DNA of 64,000 nt. Origin: Acytostelium subglobosum LB1. Its lineage: Eukaryota > Evosea > Eumycetozoa > Acytosteliales > Acytosteliaceae. The notes beneath the pieces were generated by a model. The model had not been told where the DNA came from. It saw nothing but the letters and a program-made list of their open reading frames with translations, and made no database searches. Location of the stretch: NCBI RefSeq assembly GCF_000787575.1, contig NW_012236495.1, positions 62,001 through 126,000 on the forward strand. Reading direction: 5' to 3'. The position numbers were made by a program, and so were the translations under genes. Positions 1-11,364 of the stretch are shown piece by piece. How positions within the stretch are numbered: position 1 is the stretch's first letter; the number at the start of each line of letters is the position of its first letter.

Positions 1-2
1 TA

Positions 3-203
3 GGCGAGGATGTCAACCTAGAGGAGTTCATCATGTCCAAGGATGAGCTGTCCGGTGCCGACATTAAGGCCATTTGCACAGAGTCTGGTCTGTTGGCTCT
101 CCGTGAGAGAAGAATGAGAGTGACTCACGCCGACTTCAAGAAGGCCAAGGAGAAGGTTTTGTACAGAAAGACTCAAGGTGTTCCAGAGGGTCTATACATG
201 TAA
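3..203 (+). CDS. psmC1: 26S proteasome regulatory subunit 4 (Rpt2/PSMC1), C-terminal fragment
   Basis: Last ~66 codons of an AAA-ATPase of the proteasome 19S base; the 5' part lies outside the window. The reading frame contains [20 protein letters not shown] (the sensor-2/C-domain segment typical of Rpt proteins), then [19 protein letters not shown] and a C-terminus ending GVPEGLYM, closely matching the PSMC1/Rpt2 tail (LYKK.EGTPEGLYL), where the penultimate Tyr belongs to the HbYX motif that docks into the 20S alpha ring. Stop TAA at 201-203. The first bases (tag) could be an intron acceptor or part of a codon; this cannot be decided from the edge. Family identity is firm because the tail differs between the six Rpt paralogues. 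Confidence 0.9.
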   Translation, partial: GEDVNLEEFIMSKDELSGADIKAICTESGLLALRERRMRVTHADFKKAKEKVLYRKTQGVPEGLYM

Positions 204-342
204 GAGGAGGGTATTTCCACAACAAGAATCAGCTGCGACAATGCAGCACATACAGCATAGCATAGTTATACATAAACATGACACGAGAGCCTTCCAACTA
301 ATAGATATGTTTATTAATGATTGATTGACTTGACATGATTGA

Positions 343-3131
343 TTAGATACCGAAGTCATGTGTTGTCTTGTCTATGATGGTGGTACACTGCTTCTTGACT
401 GCTTCAACATCGTTGATTGGTGAGAAGCAGACCTTCTCACTGCTGCAGGTGTACAGGGTAGCCTTGCCATATAGCTTGGAGTACTGTGGAAGTGATTTGT
501 TCTGGATGGACTCTTCACCAAAGAAGTCCATATCGGCTGGCTGCTCAGTGTTCTTAAAGAGCAACACCTTGTTTGGTAGATAGAATTGGTGCACAGTGGA
601 TAGGATGGCCTTGAAGTCGGCGGAATCCTTCTCGCCCACCAAGGAGAGCGAGTAGTTGGGCTCGAGGTAGGTCATGAGTCCACATACCATCTGAGGGAAG
701 ACGATTGGAGCACGGTGTAGATACAGTGAGCATGACTCGAGGGTTAGGCGAGCCTTTTCCTGATAGTCAGGGTTGTACAGCATTGAGGACAATCTCAAGA
801 GGTTGAGACATGAGATTGACTGGCACGATGGCTCAGCGCCATCATGCTCCTCCTTCTGTCTTGACAAAATGCTATTGTCCAGTCCACTGCTTGAGAAGTA
901 TCCATGGCCCTCTGTGTCCCAGAACAACTCGTCCTGTTTCTTCTGTAGCTCATAAGCCCATCTCAAGTAGCTAATGTCGCAACTGCTTTCATACATGTCT
1001 ATGATGGAGGGAAGAGAGATGTCAGTGAATGAGCGCGGAGCTTATAATCATTACTATACATACCAAGCAATGCTTGAATAAAGAATGCATAGTCATCGGC
1101 GAAGCCATCAACATTGCTTGGACCCTCGCGATAGTTTCTGATGAGAGTATGCTTCTCTTGATTGTACAGGTTGGTCCTGATGAACTCAATTGCTCGCTTG
1201 GCAGCCTCCAGATACTTTGGTTCATCCAGGAGTTGGTAGGCCTTGGCAAAGGCTGATATCATCAGTCCATTCCAGGCAGTGATCACCTTATCGTCAAGGT
1301 GAGGTCTTGGTCGTTTGGCTCTCTCAACCAACAACTTGGCCTTTGATCTCTCGACAGAGCTGGTGATCTCCTCCAATGACTGTTTGAACTTATCGGCACA
1401 CTCTTGGAATGTGTGGAACTGCATCACAATGTTCTTGTCCACAAACTCTGCATGAGGGTCCTCCTCTGCCGACACATTGCCACCACTCTGAATGCCATAG
1501 ATGTAACTGAATACCTCTGCATCATCCTTCAGAATGTTCTTGATCTCTAACTCTGTCCACACATAGAATGCACCCTCGCCCTTCTCTCCATTCTCCATTA
1601 GACTGTCTGCATCCTCTGCACTGTAGAAGCCACCATCTATAGAGCAACATGTGTTAGATTTGCTTGTCGGTCACAATTGATGATATCCAATACTTACCAT
1701 GATGTGTAAGGTCCTTCAAGACATAGTCCAAGACTCCAGTGGCGACATCTTTGAAGAAGGTGTCCTTTGAGATTTGATAGGCGTCAAGGTAGACTGTGGC
1801 GATCTGTCCTTGATCGTAGAGCATCTTCTCAAAGTGTGGCACCTTCCAATCTGGTGTCACAGAGTATCGATGGAATCCTCCTCCCAAGTGATCGTACATT
1901 CCACCCATTGCCATCTTTCTCAGAGTGAAGTGCAGCTTGGTGAGCGTGTCATACTGGTCCAATGAGGTGGTAGCGGTACATGACTCTTTGTTGGCTGGAT
2001 ATTGTCTGTACACTCGATGAAGGAAGTTGAATATGGACGTTCGAGGGAACTTGGGAGCGTCGGAGAAGCCGCCAAACTCTGGGTCGAACTGCTCGACCAA
2101 CTTCTTGTGGCACAAGTCGATCGTATGCTCTGAAAGAGCGACCTCTTTGTTACCCTGTGGCTTCTCCTCCTTTAGGAAGCTGATAAATGTCGCGCCCCTC
2201 TCTGTGACCATCTGTCTATTGTTTGTCCAGAGGCTGTTGATCTTCTTACACATGTCAGGGAAGCCTGGTCTTCCATACTTTGCCGCTGGTGCAAAGTCTA
2301 AAGTGATTGATCAGAGACAATGTTAGCATTGTTGGCAACCGATTGTGTTGGTTCCGGCAATGTACATACAAGTTCCACCAGTGACGGGCTCCAACTGAGG
2401 AGTTAGCCAAACACCTGGAGGTTGAATGAATGAATGAGTGAGTCAATGTACCTCACTAGTGCACTGACAACAAGAATACATACTCATTGGCCATCCTCCA
2501 TGGCCAGTTGTCTCTGTTATGTAGGTCATGTATATCTTATCAATGTCAGGTCTCTCCTCTCTATCCACCTTGATGTTGACAAACAGTTCGTTCATGACCT
2601 TGGCAATGTCTTCACTCTCAAATGATTCTCTCTCCATCACATGACACCAACTGTTATTGTTTGAATGTTAGACAGGATGATGATAACATGTATGAGATGA
2701 ATGAGATAGTATAGTACTCACTGGCATGTACTATATCCAACACTGAGGAAGATCATCTTGTCCTCTTTCTTTGCCTTCTCGAATGCCTCCTTTCCCCAAG
2801 GGAACCAATCTACAGGGTTATGAGCATGTTGTAGAAGATAAGGTGACTTCTCATGTATAAGTCTGTTGGTAAACTTATGATCAGTATGTCCTCCTCCTTG
2901 ATGTGATGTTTGTGTTGATGTTGACGTTGATATCGTTGTAGTATTGTCCGACATTGTTGAGTAGGTACGTCTTGTTGTTGAATACTTATAACCAAATGTT
3001 GATGTAGTTGATGTATTAACTAATGACGATGATGATGATGATGATGTAAATGATATAGATGGCAATGACTTGTTATACAAATAACATGTCCTCAGTGTAT
3101 TAATGAATGACTTGTTCAACTTCAACATCAT
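343..3131 (-). CDS. SPATA20/YyaL-like thioredoxin-domain protein
   Basis: Six exons (complement of 343-998, 1064-1636, 1698-2297, 2370-2414, 2484-2650, 2722-3131) join in frame to 816 residues, close to the animal SPATA20 length. The N-terminal third is a DsbH/DUF255 thioredoxin-like domain: [20 protein letters not shown], then [19 protein letters not shown] with the CxxC-type STCHWCH motif, then [13 protein letters not shown]. The rest is the (alpha/alpha)6 barrel-like part with [17 protein letters not shown] and [13 protein letters not shown]. The first ~40 residues ([20 protein letters not shown], then Ser-rich) look like a mitochondrial presequence; a second Met (MSDN) lies about 60 residues in. 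Function in eukaryotes is poorly defined (redox or sugar-isomerase-like fold), so I do not assign a reaction. All introns are GT-AG and 65-72 bp except a 61-bp one. Confidence 0.9.
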
Positions 3132-3344
3132 TAATGAAACTGGGGATAGAGAGTGAAGTTGACACTTTCATTCATTTCATAACTCTTTGTTGTTGGCTTG
3201 TTGTTGAAAAGGGCAATCCTTTATTTGGTAAATATATATATATTTTGGTTGTCCAATCATTCAATCATTTACCTCATCCAGCAGGACTGAATCCTGCTTA
3301 CCAGACTCCTCTTTCAAACTCTGCTCCAAGAAGAAGAGTCATTG

Positions 3345-4600
3345 TTATTCTTGAGGGTCATCATCTCCAACACTGAGATAGTAATCCAACATGTAGCCAC
3401 AGCCCTGCATGTACAACTTGAATGGCTCGATCATGAATGTTGGATTCTCAGCAGTGACCAAAAGGCCACAGTCTGGAACCTGTAGCAGTGTAGCGCTTGA
3501 TGGATTGAAATGAGAGAATAACTCAACAATATCCTCGGCATCTGTTGCGTCCTTTCCAACGATCACTAGAACCTTGGCTCTGTACATTGTGAGTGTAGAG
3601 TAGTGAGTGTTAGTATGGCCAAGTCCAAGTCCAATCAATCAAACATTCGAATGCTTACCTTAGTGCACGTATATCGGACATCTTAATATCCTCTCTCCTA
3701 TTTGATTGATAACAGTTAGTATGAATATGTATGAATGAATGTGATCAATCAAACAACTTATTAACTTACTTGAGGTATGAATCTATATAATGACACATGT
3801 TCTCCATGTTGATATTGGAGACTTCTACCTTGATGGTCTCCATGATGTTTGGGTTGTCTGAATGATAGTGATCGAGTAGGTAGTTGAAGACACTCTGTGG
3901 ATTCTTTGTCGATGGCATGGTCTTCCAGCCGACCCAATGTTTCATAGTCTCCATCCAACCGAATCCCTTCAGTTCCGATCCAACCAGGATCAATCCGACC
4001 ACATACTTTGGTTGGAGAATGGCGAATTGGGTCAGAACTGCTCCGCCAACTCCTACTCCAAAGCCAATGAAGTTCTTGACTCTGCCATGATGATTGATCG
4101 GTCAGTAAGTGAGTCGGTCTGATGGGACCCAACACGAATAAATATAAATATAAACATACTTAAAGTATTCAAGGACATAGAGTATATCTTTGGCCAACTG
4201 AGTGAATGTTGGATAATCATCTTCTGGAATGGTCTCTGCCTTGTATTGGTGTCCAGGGGCCTCGATGTGAATGATGTTCATGAAGGGCAGAGCGGTCTTC
4301 ATTTTAGGATGTTCAAAGAATGGATTGAAACATGTAATGTCTTATTTCAACGAGTCGAATAATGAATGAAGATTGTTTGTTAGTTGATTGGTGGTCTATT
4401 CAATGTTGAATCATGATGTACATACGATTGATTCCAACATCATGATATGTAATTACGAATGGAAGGTTGTTGGAGTGTGCATTCTCAGCCTTTCTGAAGA
4501 AGCAAGTGAGTGATTGTCCATCTCTTGTGTTGACCTGATGTCTCACCTCTCCAGTTGTCTGACCATATTCATTCTCAACGTTTATATCTGTTGCATCCAT
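3345..4600 (-). CDS. NDRG-family alpha/beta-hydrolase-fold protein
   Basis: Five exons (complement of 3345-3579, 3659-3697, 3770-4081, 4160-4340, 4426-4600) give 313 residues. Family hallmarks of N-myc downstream-regulated proteins are visible: LPFVITYHDVGINHITCFNP, then IHIEAPGHQYKAETIPEDDYP, then VKNFIGFGVGVGGAVLTQFA followed by VVGLILVGS. NDRG proteins have the hydrolase fold but lack the catalytic triad; the nucleophile-elbow position here is G-V-G-V-G with no Ser, in keeping with a non-enzymatic role in stress response, trafficking or growth control. Every splice junction restores the conserved reading frame, including a 39-bp microexon. It is followed tail-to-head by the SPATA20-like gene on the same strand, about 210 bp away. 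Confidence 0.9.
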
Positions 4601-5330
4601 TTTTGTATGTATTGTTTGATTGATTGAGATTGATTGATCGATATATTTGTTGAGATTGTAGTTGTTGTTTGTATTTGGTTTGGTATGTATTGTAACAATG
4701 TACTATAACTATATTTATATATATAATGTATATGTAATGTAATGTATTTGTATCAAATCGAAGGTCAAAGAAAGAAAGAGAGATGGGCTATTCAAGCATG
4801 CTTGTCAACAACACTGATACTAGAAGGATTGGAGAGAGTGTGAAGATGGCCCGCCGTCATTCAACTTATTGTCATCCTAATCTCACTCCTCAGTGTTGTT
4901 CATTCATGTATTCATTCATCCAAGACATGGTTTTTCCCACTTTCATTCACCCCTTGTGGTCATGGTCGAGTGTCAACCACTAGTGTGGGTTAAGTTATTC
5001 TTAGTGTTGGATGCCCGACAAACTCTGGACAACTACCGAATTGGGTCAGTATCCTAGAACCCTCTAAATTATTACCTTAAACGGAAGTTTGGCCCGGGCC
5101 CGCGTTTTGTCAAACACACCCACCTCACACACTTCACTTCACTTTATCATAACGGGATATGACACATCACATCCGCCACCAAAATGCCATCTAGATCCCC
5201 CTTTCACTGTTCGAGCATGACACTGCCCAGCCCCAGGGCCAGCTCTATCGAGTGTGATGGGGATCGAGATCGTACATGTATGGTCCATGGACCGGGTTGT
5301 GTTTAGGTTCTAAGCAGTATAACATTTTAG
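4601..5330. other. Intergenic spacer between NDRG-like start and RIO1 end
   Basis: About 730 bp. The part next to the NDRG start codon is AT-rich (TATA-like runs near 4710-4730) and is probably its promoter. The distal part (about 4790-5310) is less AT-rich and holds no convincing ORF; it contains a 10-bp palindrome ggcccgggcc at 5091-5100. No RNA gene recognised. Confidence 0.5.
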
Positions 5331-7236
5331 TTATTTCTTCTTTCCGAACTTCTCTGCTTTCTTCTTCTTTGTCAACTTCTTGATGTGCTTTGGTATCTTT
5401 GTCTTTCTTCGCTCTCTGTTCTGCTCTTTGACCAACTTCTTTCTGTCCTTCTTGTCCATATCTTCTAGACGTAATGGTTTCTCAGCGCCTGGCTCACCAT
5501 CTTCAACTTCATCATGATCACTATCATCACTGCTGTCGTCATCATCATCATCGTCGTCATCATCACTATCATCATCGTCTTCACTATCATCATTGCCATT
5601 TCCAGCTTCATTATTTCTAATGATCTCTGGTTGATCCAATGTCTTTGTCAATGTGGAACTAAGTCCCATAATAGTGTTGTAAAATATCTATAGATGTTTG
5701 ATTAGATTGATTAGGAGTTGTCCTTGGATGTCCATCACTTCAAGTGCATCACTTACATCATCTCCAGTCTTTGCTTTGGCCAAGTCACGATCCAGATCAA
5801 TAATTTGGTCCAGTGTCCTAGGAATGTATGCATTCCTGAACACCTCCTCCTTGATCTTATCCTCGTTACTCAGATCACCTCTATCCATGATCCTCTTTTG
5901 TACCTGTTTGATGATTGATAAAGTGATTGTAACATGTTAGCTCTTGGTCCAAGAGTCCAAATGGTCCAATGGTATTGAGAGAGGGACACATACAGCATCC
6001 AAATATTCATCGATATTGTCATCATTGATTGATAGATCGGTAACAAACTCAAACAACTCTTGAGTGAGCATTGTGTGTACACCAGACTTGCGGAAGAAGT
6101 CGGTCATGTTGACACAGTCCATGCGAAGGAACTCCAGTGAGTGGGGATGATCGTGCTCGACAGACTGTGACACATCGATGATGAACAGACCACCCTTGTA
6201 GTAGAGGATGTTGTACTCGCTCAGATCGGCGTGCACCAGACGACATTTGTGGTAGAGCGTGCGCATCAGTTTGATGGCGTCCAGGTACAGCTCGTGGTAT
6301 CGCTCGTCCGAGACGACGGCGTCCTTTAGACGGGGTGCGGCGTATCCGTCCTTTCCAATAAAGTTCATGATGAGGATGTGATTGCGCAGGACCAGGGGAG
6401 TCGGACAGGGGATGCCGGCAGCCTTCAGACGCATCAGATTACGATACTCCTTCTCGGCCCACACCTTGACCATCTTTCTCGGATTGCTCTTGCTGTAGCC
6501 ACGACGGAAACGGAACTCGCCCGTCACATATCTGTCACGATCCTTGAACACCAAGATACTTGTCTTGTACACCTTGATGGCTCTCTCCTCGCCCGTAGCC
6601 GTCACGGCATGATAAACATTCGCCTCCTTTCCAGTGCTCACACAACCATTGATCTCACTAATAACTCCCTTATTGATCATCTTGAACAACATCAATCTTG
6701 TCCTTGGGTCCAGTACCTGTTCAGTTGTCGCTCTATTCTCCTTATCAGCAATCCTTATACTGTTGTTTGATTGATCAGATGATGGGTGAGTGAACATGTA
6801 CCGTGAATGTCCAATACTTTGATGTGACTTACCCTTGCTTGTCATCCTTCTTTTTGATCTCGCGCACTTCGTTGGACACGGTGTTTGGTAGACTGCGATG
6901 TGAGTCGTCGTCGATGATACGTCTCATTTGACCGAGATTGATCTTGTTCTGATACTTTTGCTCCAACATATTATTCTTTGGTTGTAATGTTTTGTTGCCC
7001 AATGCTGATCGTTCATGTAGTATTGCATCCTCATCCTCGTCAGAGTCAAAGTAATCGTCATCATCATCATAATCTTCATCGTCATCATAATATTCTCCAT
7101 CTTCGTCATAATATTCATCATTATCTTGTTGTTGATGTTGTGAAGTTGATGTTGAAGTTGAAGTTGCAGCATTCTCCAATGCTACCACTGCTGTAGAGTT
7201 ATCTAAACTCTTCTTGTTATTGTTTTCTAATTCCAT
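5331..7236 (-). CDS. rio1: Serine/threonine-protein kinase RIO1
   Basis: Four exons (complement of 5331-5687, 5757-5903, 5994-6759, 6833-7236) give 557 residues. RIO1 acts in final cytoplasmic maturation of the 40S ribosomal subunit. The N-terminus is acidic ([20 protein letters not shown]). The kinase core shows [14 protein letters not shown] (flexible P-loop), [19 protein letters not shown], the catalytic [14 protein letters not shown] and the metal-binding [14 protein letters not shown], both signature RIO1 motifs. After the core come IPRTLDQ, a second acidic stretch and a basic tail ([18 protein letters not shown]), like human RIOK1. The last intron was placed so that ...TGDD joins IFYNTIMGL, matching the human D-ILYQTVTGL; this skips an in-frame read-through that would end early. 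Confidence 0.95.
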
Positions 7237-7722
7237 GTTTGAAACTTTAGACGAATGAAAAAAAGACGAGTGTCCATTTGTTGTTTTATCTCAATGTGTG
7301 TGAGAATAAAGATAGAACTTTTGTTTCAATCTTAATAATGAGAAATAATAAGTTTTGAGATTGAATGTCAATCAATCAATATGTTAGAGAGGCACCTGCC
7401 AGGTGTTATCCAATCACTACCGACCAGTTTCCACGTTTGGAAAAGTAAGATCACCAACCTCTTAGATTAAGGGATTGGAAGCTGGTAATGGTAAGTTATC
7501 AAAGAACAGATAGATATATAAATATATATATATATATAAATATATGAATAAATATATGTATATACAAGAATGTAAATATCTGAATAGAACAATTATTTTA
7601 TTTTATTTTATTCACAAGATGGAAATCAGATTGAAGTTTCGTGCCCTTTCACAGAGGACCTCACTTCACTCGATCAATTTCCAATTCAAACTCTGATAGT
7701 TGTAAACTACAAACAATAGAAC
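7237..7722. repeat. Divergent promoter spacer with TA-rich microsatellite
   Basis: 486-bp head-to-head spacer between RIO1 (-) and sideroflexin (+). It carries an AT microsatellite at about 7513-7562 (runs of ta with ata/aaat interruptions). No ORF of note. It presumably serves both promoters. Confidence 0.6.
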
Positions 7723-9205
7723 ATGTCATCATCAACTTCACTGCCATTATTCGATGGACGTAAGTATCAATCTATCAACCATTCAACAACTAAAGACAAC
7801 ACAACTCTAACCCATCTGTTGCATCTATTGTCTCTCTAGACTCTGGAAAGTATGACAACAAGACCTTTTGGGGAAGGTTCCAAAACTTCAGGGATGTCAC
7901 TGATCCAAGGTAAGCTTGATCCTGCTCTGTGTGGATACACAGTGATCAGTCAATCGATGTTCAGTGAGTTGACCATTCCATCCCCCCAACACTCAAGGTC
8001 GATGTTCATTACAGATGCAGAGTTGCAGAGTTCTGTTGACCTGATCGATCGATTCAAACAAGGAAAGATTGATCCTGTCTCCAACGGTGAGGCACTCTGG
8101 AGGGCAAAGAAAGGTATGCACTCGTCATCATTCATTCATTCAATCAATTGATCACTGACTCTATGTCACGCAATCACTCAACAACAACAACAACAGTCAT
8201 GGATGCAACTATACATCCAGACACTGGTAAATCGATACCCCTCCCATTCAGAATGTGCTCATTCCTACCGATCAATGTTGTTATTTGTGCTGGTCTCATC
8301 CTTCCCAATGCATCAGTAAGTTATGTGACGATCACTTACATTACATCAATGGCTAACAACATCGGTCACTCAATCACTCAATCAATCATTCATTAGGTTG
8401 GAACAACGATCTTCTGGCAATGGATCAATCAATCATACAACATAGCACTCAATCATTCAAATAGGAATGCAAGCAACACAATGTCCAATCAGCAGGTATT
8501 GAGTATGTATCAGCTCGTCCATCCATCCATCCCAAGTATGCATCAAACACTTACACATCCCCATCGCTCCAACTTCAGCCGCCTACTCCACTGCCGTGGC
8601 TATATCATGTTCGTTGGCCGTTGGTCTTGGACATGTTGTCAACAAGCTGAAAATACCCAATGCAGCCATTCACAGTGGTCTAAAGACCCTGGTACCATTC
8701 ACCGCTGTCACCTCTGCTGGTGTTGCCAACGTGTTGGTCATGAGAGGAAATGAGATGAAGTAAGTGATGCACGCATTCGTCAATCTTATCCTTCGTCACG
8801 TCATCCACTCACACTCAATCACTCGCTCTCACTCAATCAAGGGATGGCATTGATGTCAAGGATAAATATGGAGACGTTCATGGAAAGAGCAAGGTGGCTG
8901 GAAAGCTGGCGGTGTATAAGGTGGCATTCTCTCGCGCTGTCACATCATTCCCGGCATTGATCTTGCCAAACATTGTGATGAGCTTTGTCGAGAAGCTCTC
9001 ATTCGTCCAACGATACCCCAAGGTCAAGATGCCCATCAATCTCGCTGTTATTGCCGCCATCTTCAACAGTTCTTTGCCCGCGGCCATTGCCATGTTCCCT
9101 CAAGAGTCCACCATTGATGCTGGCGACCTCGAACCAGAGTTCCGCGGTCTGAAAGACAGGGATGGTCAGCCCATCCAAGAGTACATCTATAACAAGGGAT
9201 TGTAA
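7723..9205 (+). CDS. sfxn: Sideroflexin (mitochondrial amino-acid transporter)
   Basis: Seven exons (7723-7759, 7840-7909, 7998-8113, 8197-8315, 8397-8502, 8579-8759, 8842-9205) give 330 residues, the usual sideroflexin size. Sideroflexins are inner-membrane carriers; SFXN1 moves serine for one-carbon metabolism. Recognisable stretches: TFWGRFQNFRDVTDPRSMFI at the N-terminus, HPDTGKSIPLPFRMCSFLPI, the family signature FWQWINQSYNIALNHSNRNA, and the C-terminal FVQRYPKVKMPINLAVIAAI...FPQESTI ending in YNKGL (human: YFNKGL). The exon 5 donor was chosen at 8503 because only that phase continues VL-TAYSTAVA. A polyadenylation-like aataaa lies at about 9266. Confidence 0.93.
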
Positions 9206-9437
9206 TAACCTCGCACCTACTAGTACTAATACTAATACTTCTTTCTATACGCATGCGTGCGTGTAATAAACTGTGTTTGACACAGCAAAGCATGACGAAT
9301 GCAAGCAATGAATTTCATTGGACTTCCGCACTTCCACACTTCAGTCGACTTTTGAGCGTTCATCGTAATAACTCCAGATGTACTCATTCATTCATTCACA
9401 GAGATACATACTTATAGATATAGACATATATACAATC

Positions 9438-10302
9438 ATGATACTGTCATCACTTCTCAACAACTCATTTAGACAACATGGCAACAAGATTGTAAAGTCA
9501 TTTGAATACATGACACGTGTCTCATTGACTGGATCACAACATCATGCTCGATATATTACATCATCATCATCAACAACATCAAATATATACAGAACAACAC
9601 ATGGACAGACACTATTATATACACAGCAACAACAGAAACAGACTCAACCATTCAATAGTGGGAGACGATGCAGTTGCCTTGGATCTCGACACTTCTGCAC
9701 CGACTCAACAACAACACATAAATCAATCAATGATCAAGTGGAGGCTTTAAAGAAACAACAACAACAGCAAGAACAACAGAAAGATCAACAACATAGTGTC
9801 AAGGTATCAAGCGAGCCAACACCTGCAGAGGTGGACATTCACAACAAAGACGAAACAGAGGTGGAGCAACAAGTCAATAGTCAAGGTGTTCGAATTGAGC
9901 CTCAGTATTATATAGAGTTCACATGTACGCACCAACCGCATGGCGCGAGCGAGGAGTGTGGCTTCCGATCCAAGAAGACATTCTCCAAGCATTCCTATCA
10001 CAAGGGAGTGGTCATCATCCGATGCGAAGGCTGTAAGAAGTATCGTATGTATCATACTCTCTCCTGGTTGGCAAAGTAAGGTCTAATCAATTGATCGTTC
10101 GTTCATACATCTAGATTTGATTGCCGACCATCTAGGATGGACAGGTTATGGTGGAGGAAAGACCATCGAGGATTTCATGGCTGAGAAGGGCGACACTGTC
10201 AAGAGATACATGGTGGAGAAGGATGATGAAGTGGAGCCATCAAACAAAGACAGCCCAATCAAGTCGATCAGTGGAAACAACAATGAAAACAACAAGAAAT
10301 AG
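9438..10302 (+). CDS. DNL-type zinc-ribbon protein (Zim17/Tim15/DNLZ, mtHsp70 escort)
   Basis: Two exons (9438-10044, 10115-10302), 264 residues. The conserved core near residues 155-235 has CTHQPHGASEECGFRSKKTF with the first Cys pair, VIIRCEGCKKYHLIADHLGW with the second CxxC and the DNL-equivalent H-L-I-A-D-H-L-G-W. Zim17 keeps mitochondrial Hsp70 soluble during protein import. The N-terminus from MILSSLLNNSFRQHGNK is basic and hydroxyl-rich, fitting a presequence; an in-frame upstream ATG at 9378 exists but 9438 has the AT-rich upstream context seen at other starts. A Q-rich linker (residues ~95-130) is inserted before the core, which makes it longer than the yeast protein (174 residues). 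Confidence 0.88.
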
Positions 10303-10430
10303 GTTGCATTGTAGTATTACTTGCTCGCTAGATTGATCGATAGGGTATCCCTCTTTTAGTCAAAAGTTACATTCTCTCTCTCATTGTTGTTGTTGTTGTT
10401 ATCTCTATATATCACATGCGATTCGATCGA

Positions 10431-11070
10431 TCAGAACGGCAGCTCACTACCTGCGTCCGTCTTGTTAAGGAACCTGTTCACTGCTGGATGATTCAGAATG
10501 CTTCCAATGATTGGCAGCTTCCTAAGAATGGCGATTACAATTGGGAAGGCATCACTTTATAGTTTGATTAGAGTCAGTAAAGGTTATGTTGTTGTTGTTG
10601 CTAACAATGAATGAATGAACATACCCAAACAGATTGATGAAACCGAATCCTTCGATGGCCAGACCAACGATGGTCCTGCCCATGATGACCAGGAGAATGC
10701 CCAAGAAGAAACAAATGGTTCCCTTGATCTTCTTCTTTTGGAAGAAGAATGTGTAAGTTCTACCAAAGCCTAGACCCAATGCAATACCTGCAAGGAATAG
10801 TAACTGTGATCGTTGTGTTGTTGTAAGGTGTTAGCAATCATGTCATCCTGTTCCCTATATTCATTCATTGATTCAATCATACATTTCCAATGGCCAATAG
10901 ACCTCTATCAAGGAACATCAGGAATCCAAACACTGTGAAGAAGATACCCATCGCAGAGAGCATAACTCCAATCTCTACATGTTCATTTGAAAGGACATAT
11001 CATTAGTTGTTGGTGTTGTCATTGTTTCAAGCTACACATGATCCATACTCTGTTGATCTGTCAGAACCAT
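10431..11070 (-). CDS. got1: Vesicle transport protein GOT1
   Basis: Four exons (complement of 10431-10554, 10625-10803, 10883-10974, 11049-11070) give 138 residues, the same as human GOT1B. Order: MVLTDQQKIGVMLSAMGIFF, FLMFLDRGLLAIGN, LLFLAGIALGLG, then the FFFQKKKIKGT motif matching the human FFFQKHKMKAT, and ILRKLPIIGSILNHPAV. Four membrane segments are visible. Got1 is a Golgi/ER protein that supports vesicle fusion and COPII traffic. The first exon is only 22 bp and would be missed by ORF scanning; the chosen splice gives T-D-Q-Q-K-I-G, aligning with T-D-T-Q-K-I-G in animals. Confidence 0.92.
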
Positions 11071-11232
11071 TTCTTATTGTTGTATATATATATATGTATT
11101 ATCTATGTTTGATTAATGAATGAATGAATGCTGAGACGAATGAGTGAATGTTAACATTGAGCTCAGAGTTGTGTGTGTGTGTTCAGGTGGGGGATGAGTC
11201 AGAGAGTTCAAGTTCAAAAGTGACTTGCAACG

Positions 11233-11243
11233 TTTCGCGCCAA
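11233..11243 (+). promoter_or_regulatory. E2F-like site
   Basis: tttcgcgccaa fits the E2F/DP consensus TTTSGCGC. It lies about 165 bp upstream of the GOT1 start, in the short spacer before the 3' end of the neighbouring gene. A match of this length can arise by chance. Confidence 0.25.
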
Positions 11244-11364
11244 GTTGGATGGAGGTGGTCAACTCTTGGATTGATGGGATTGAGTGGATCTCAATATTGG
11301 ATGTCCATCAAAAGTCCTGTTTATTACTTTACTTTATACAAATAATAATGAAGGTACCCTAATG

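Noticed and set aside
5091-5100. ggcccgggcc palindrome in the 4.6-5.3 kb spacer
   Set aside because: Too short to call a structured RNA or binding site; noted only as a GC-rich island.
5688-5756. Reading RIO1 straight through the third intron
   Set aside because: Read-through ends in a stop after INLIKHL; splicing out 5688-5756 restores the conserved [11 protein letters not shown].
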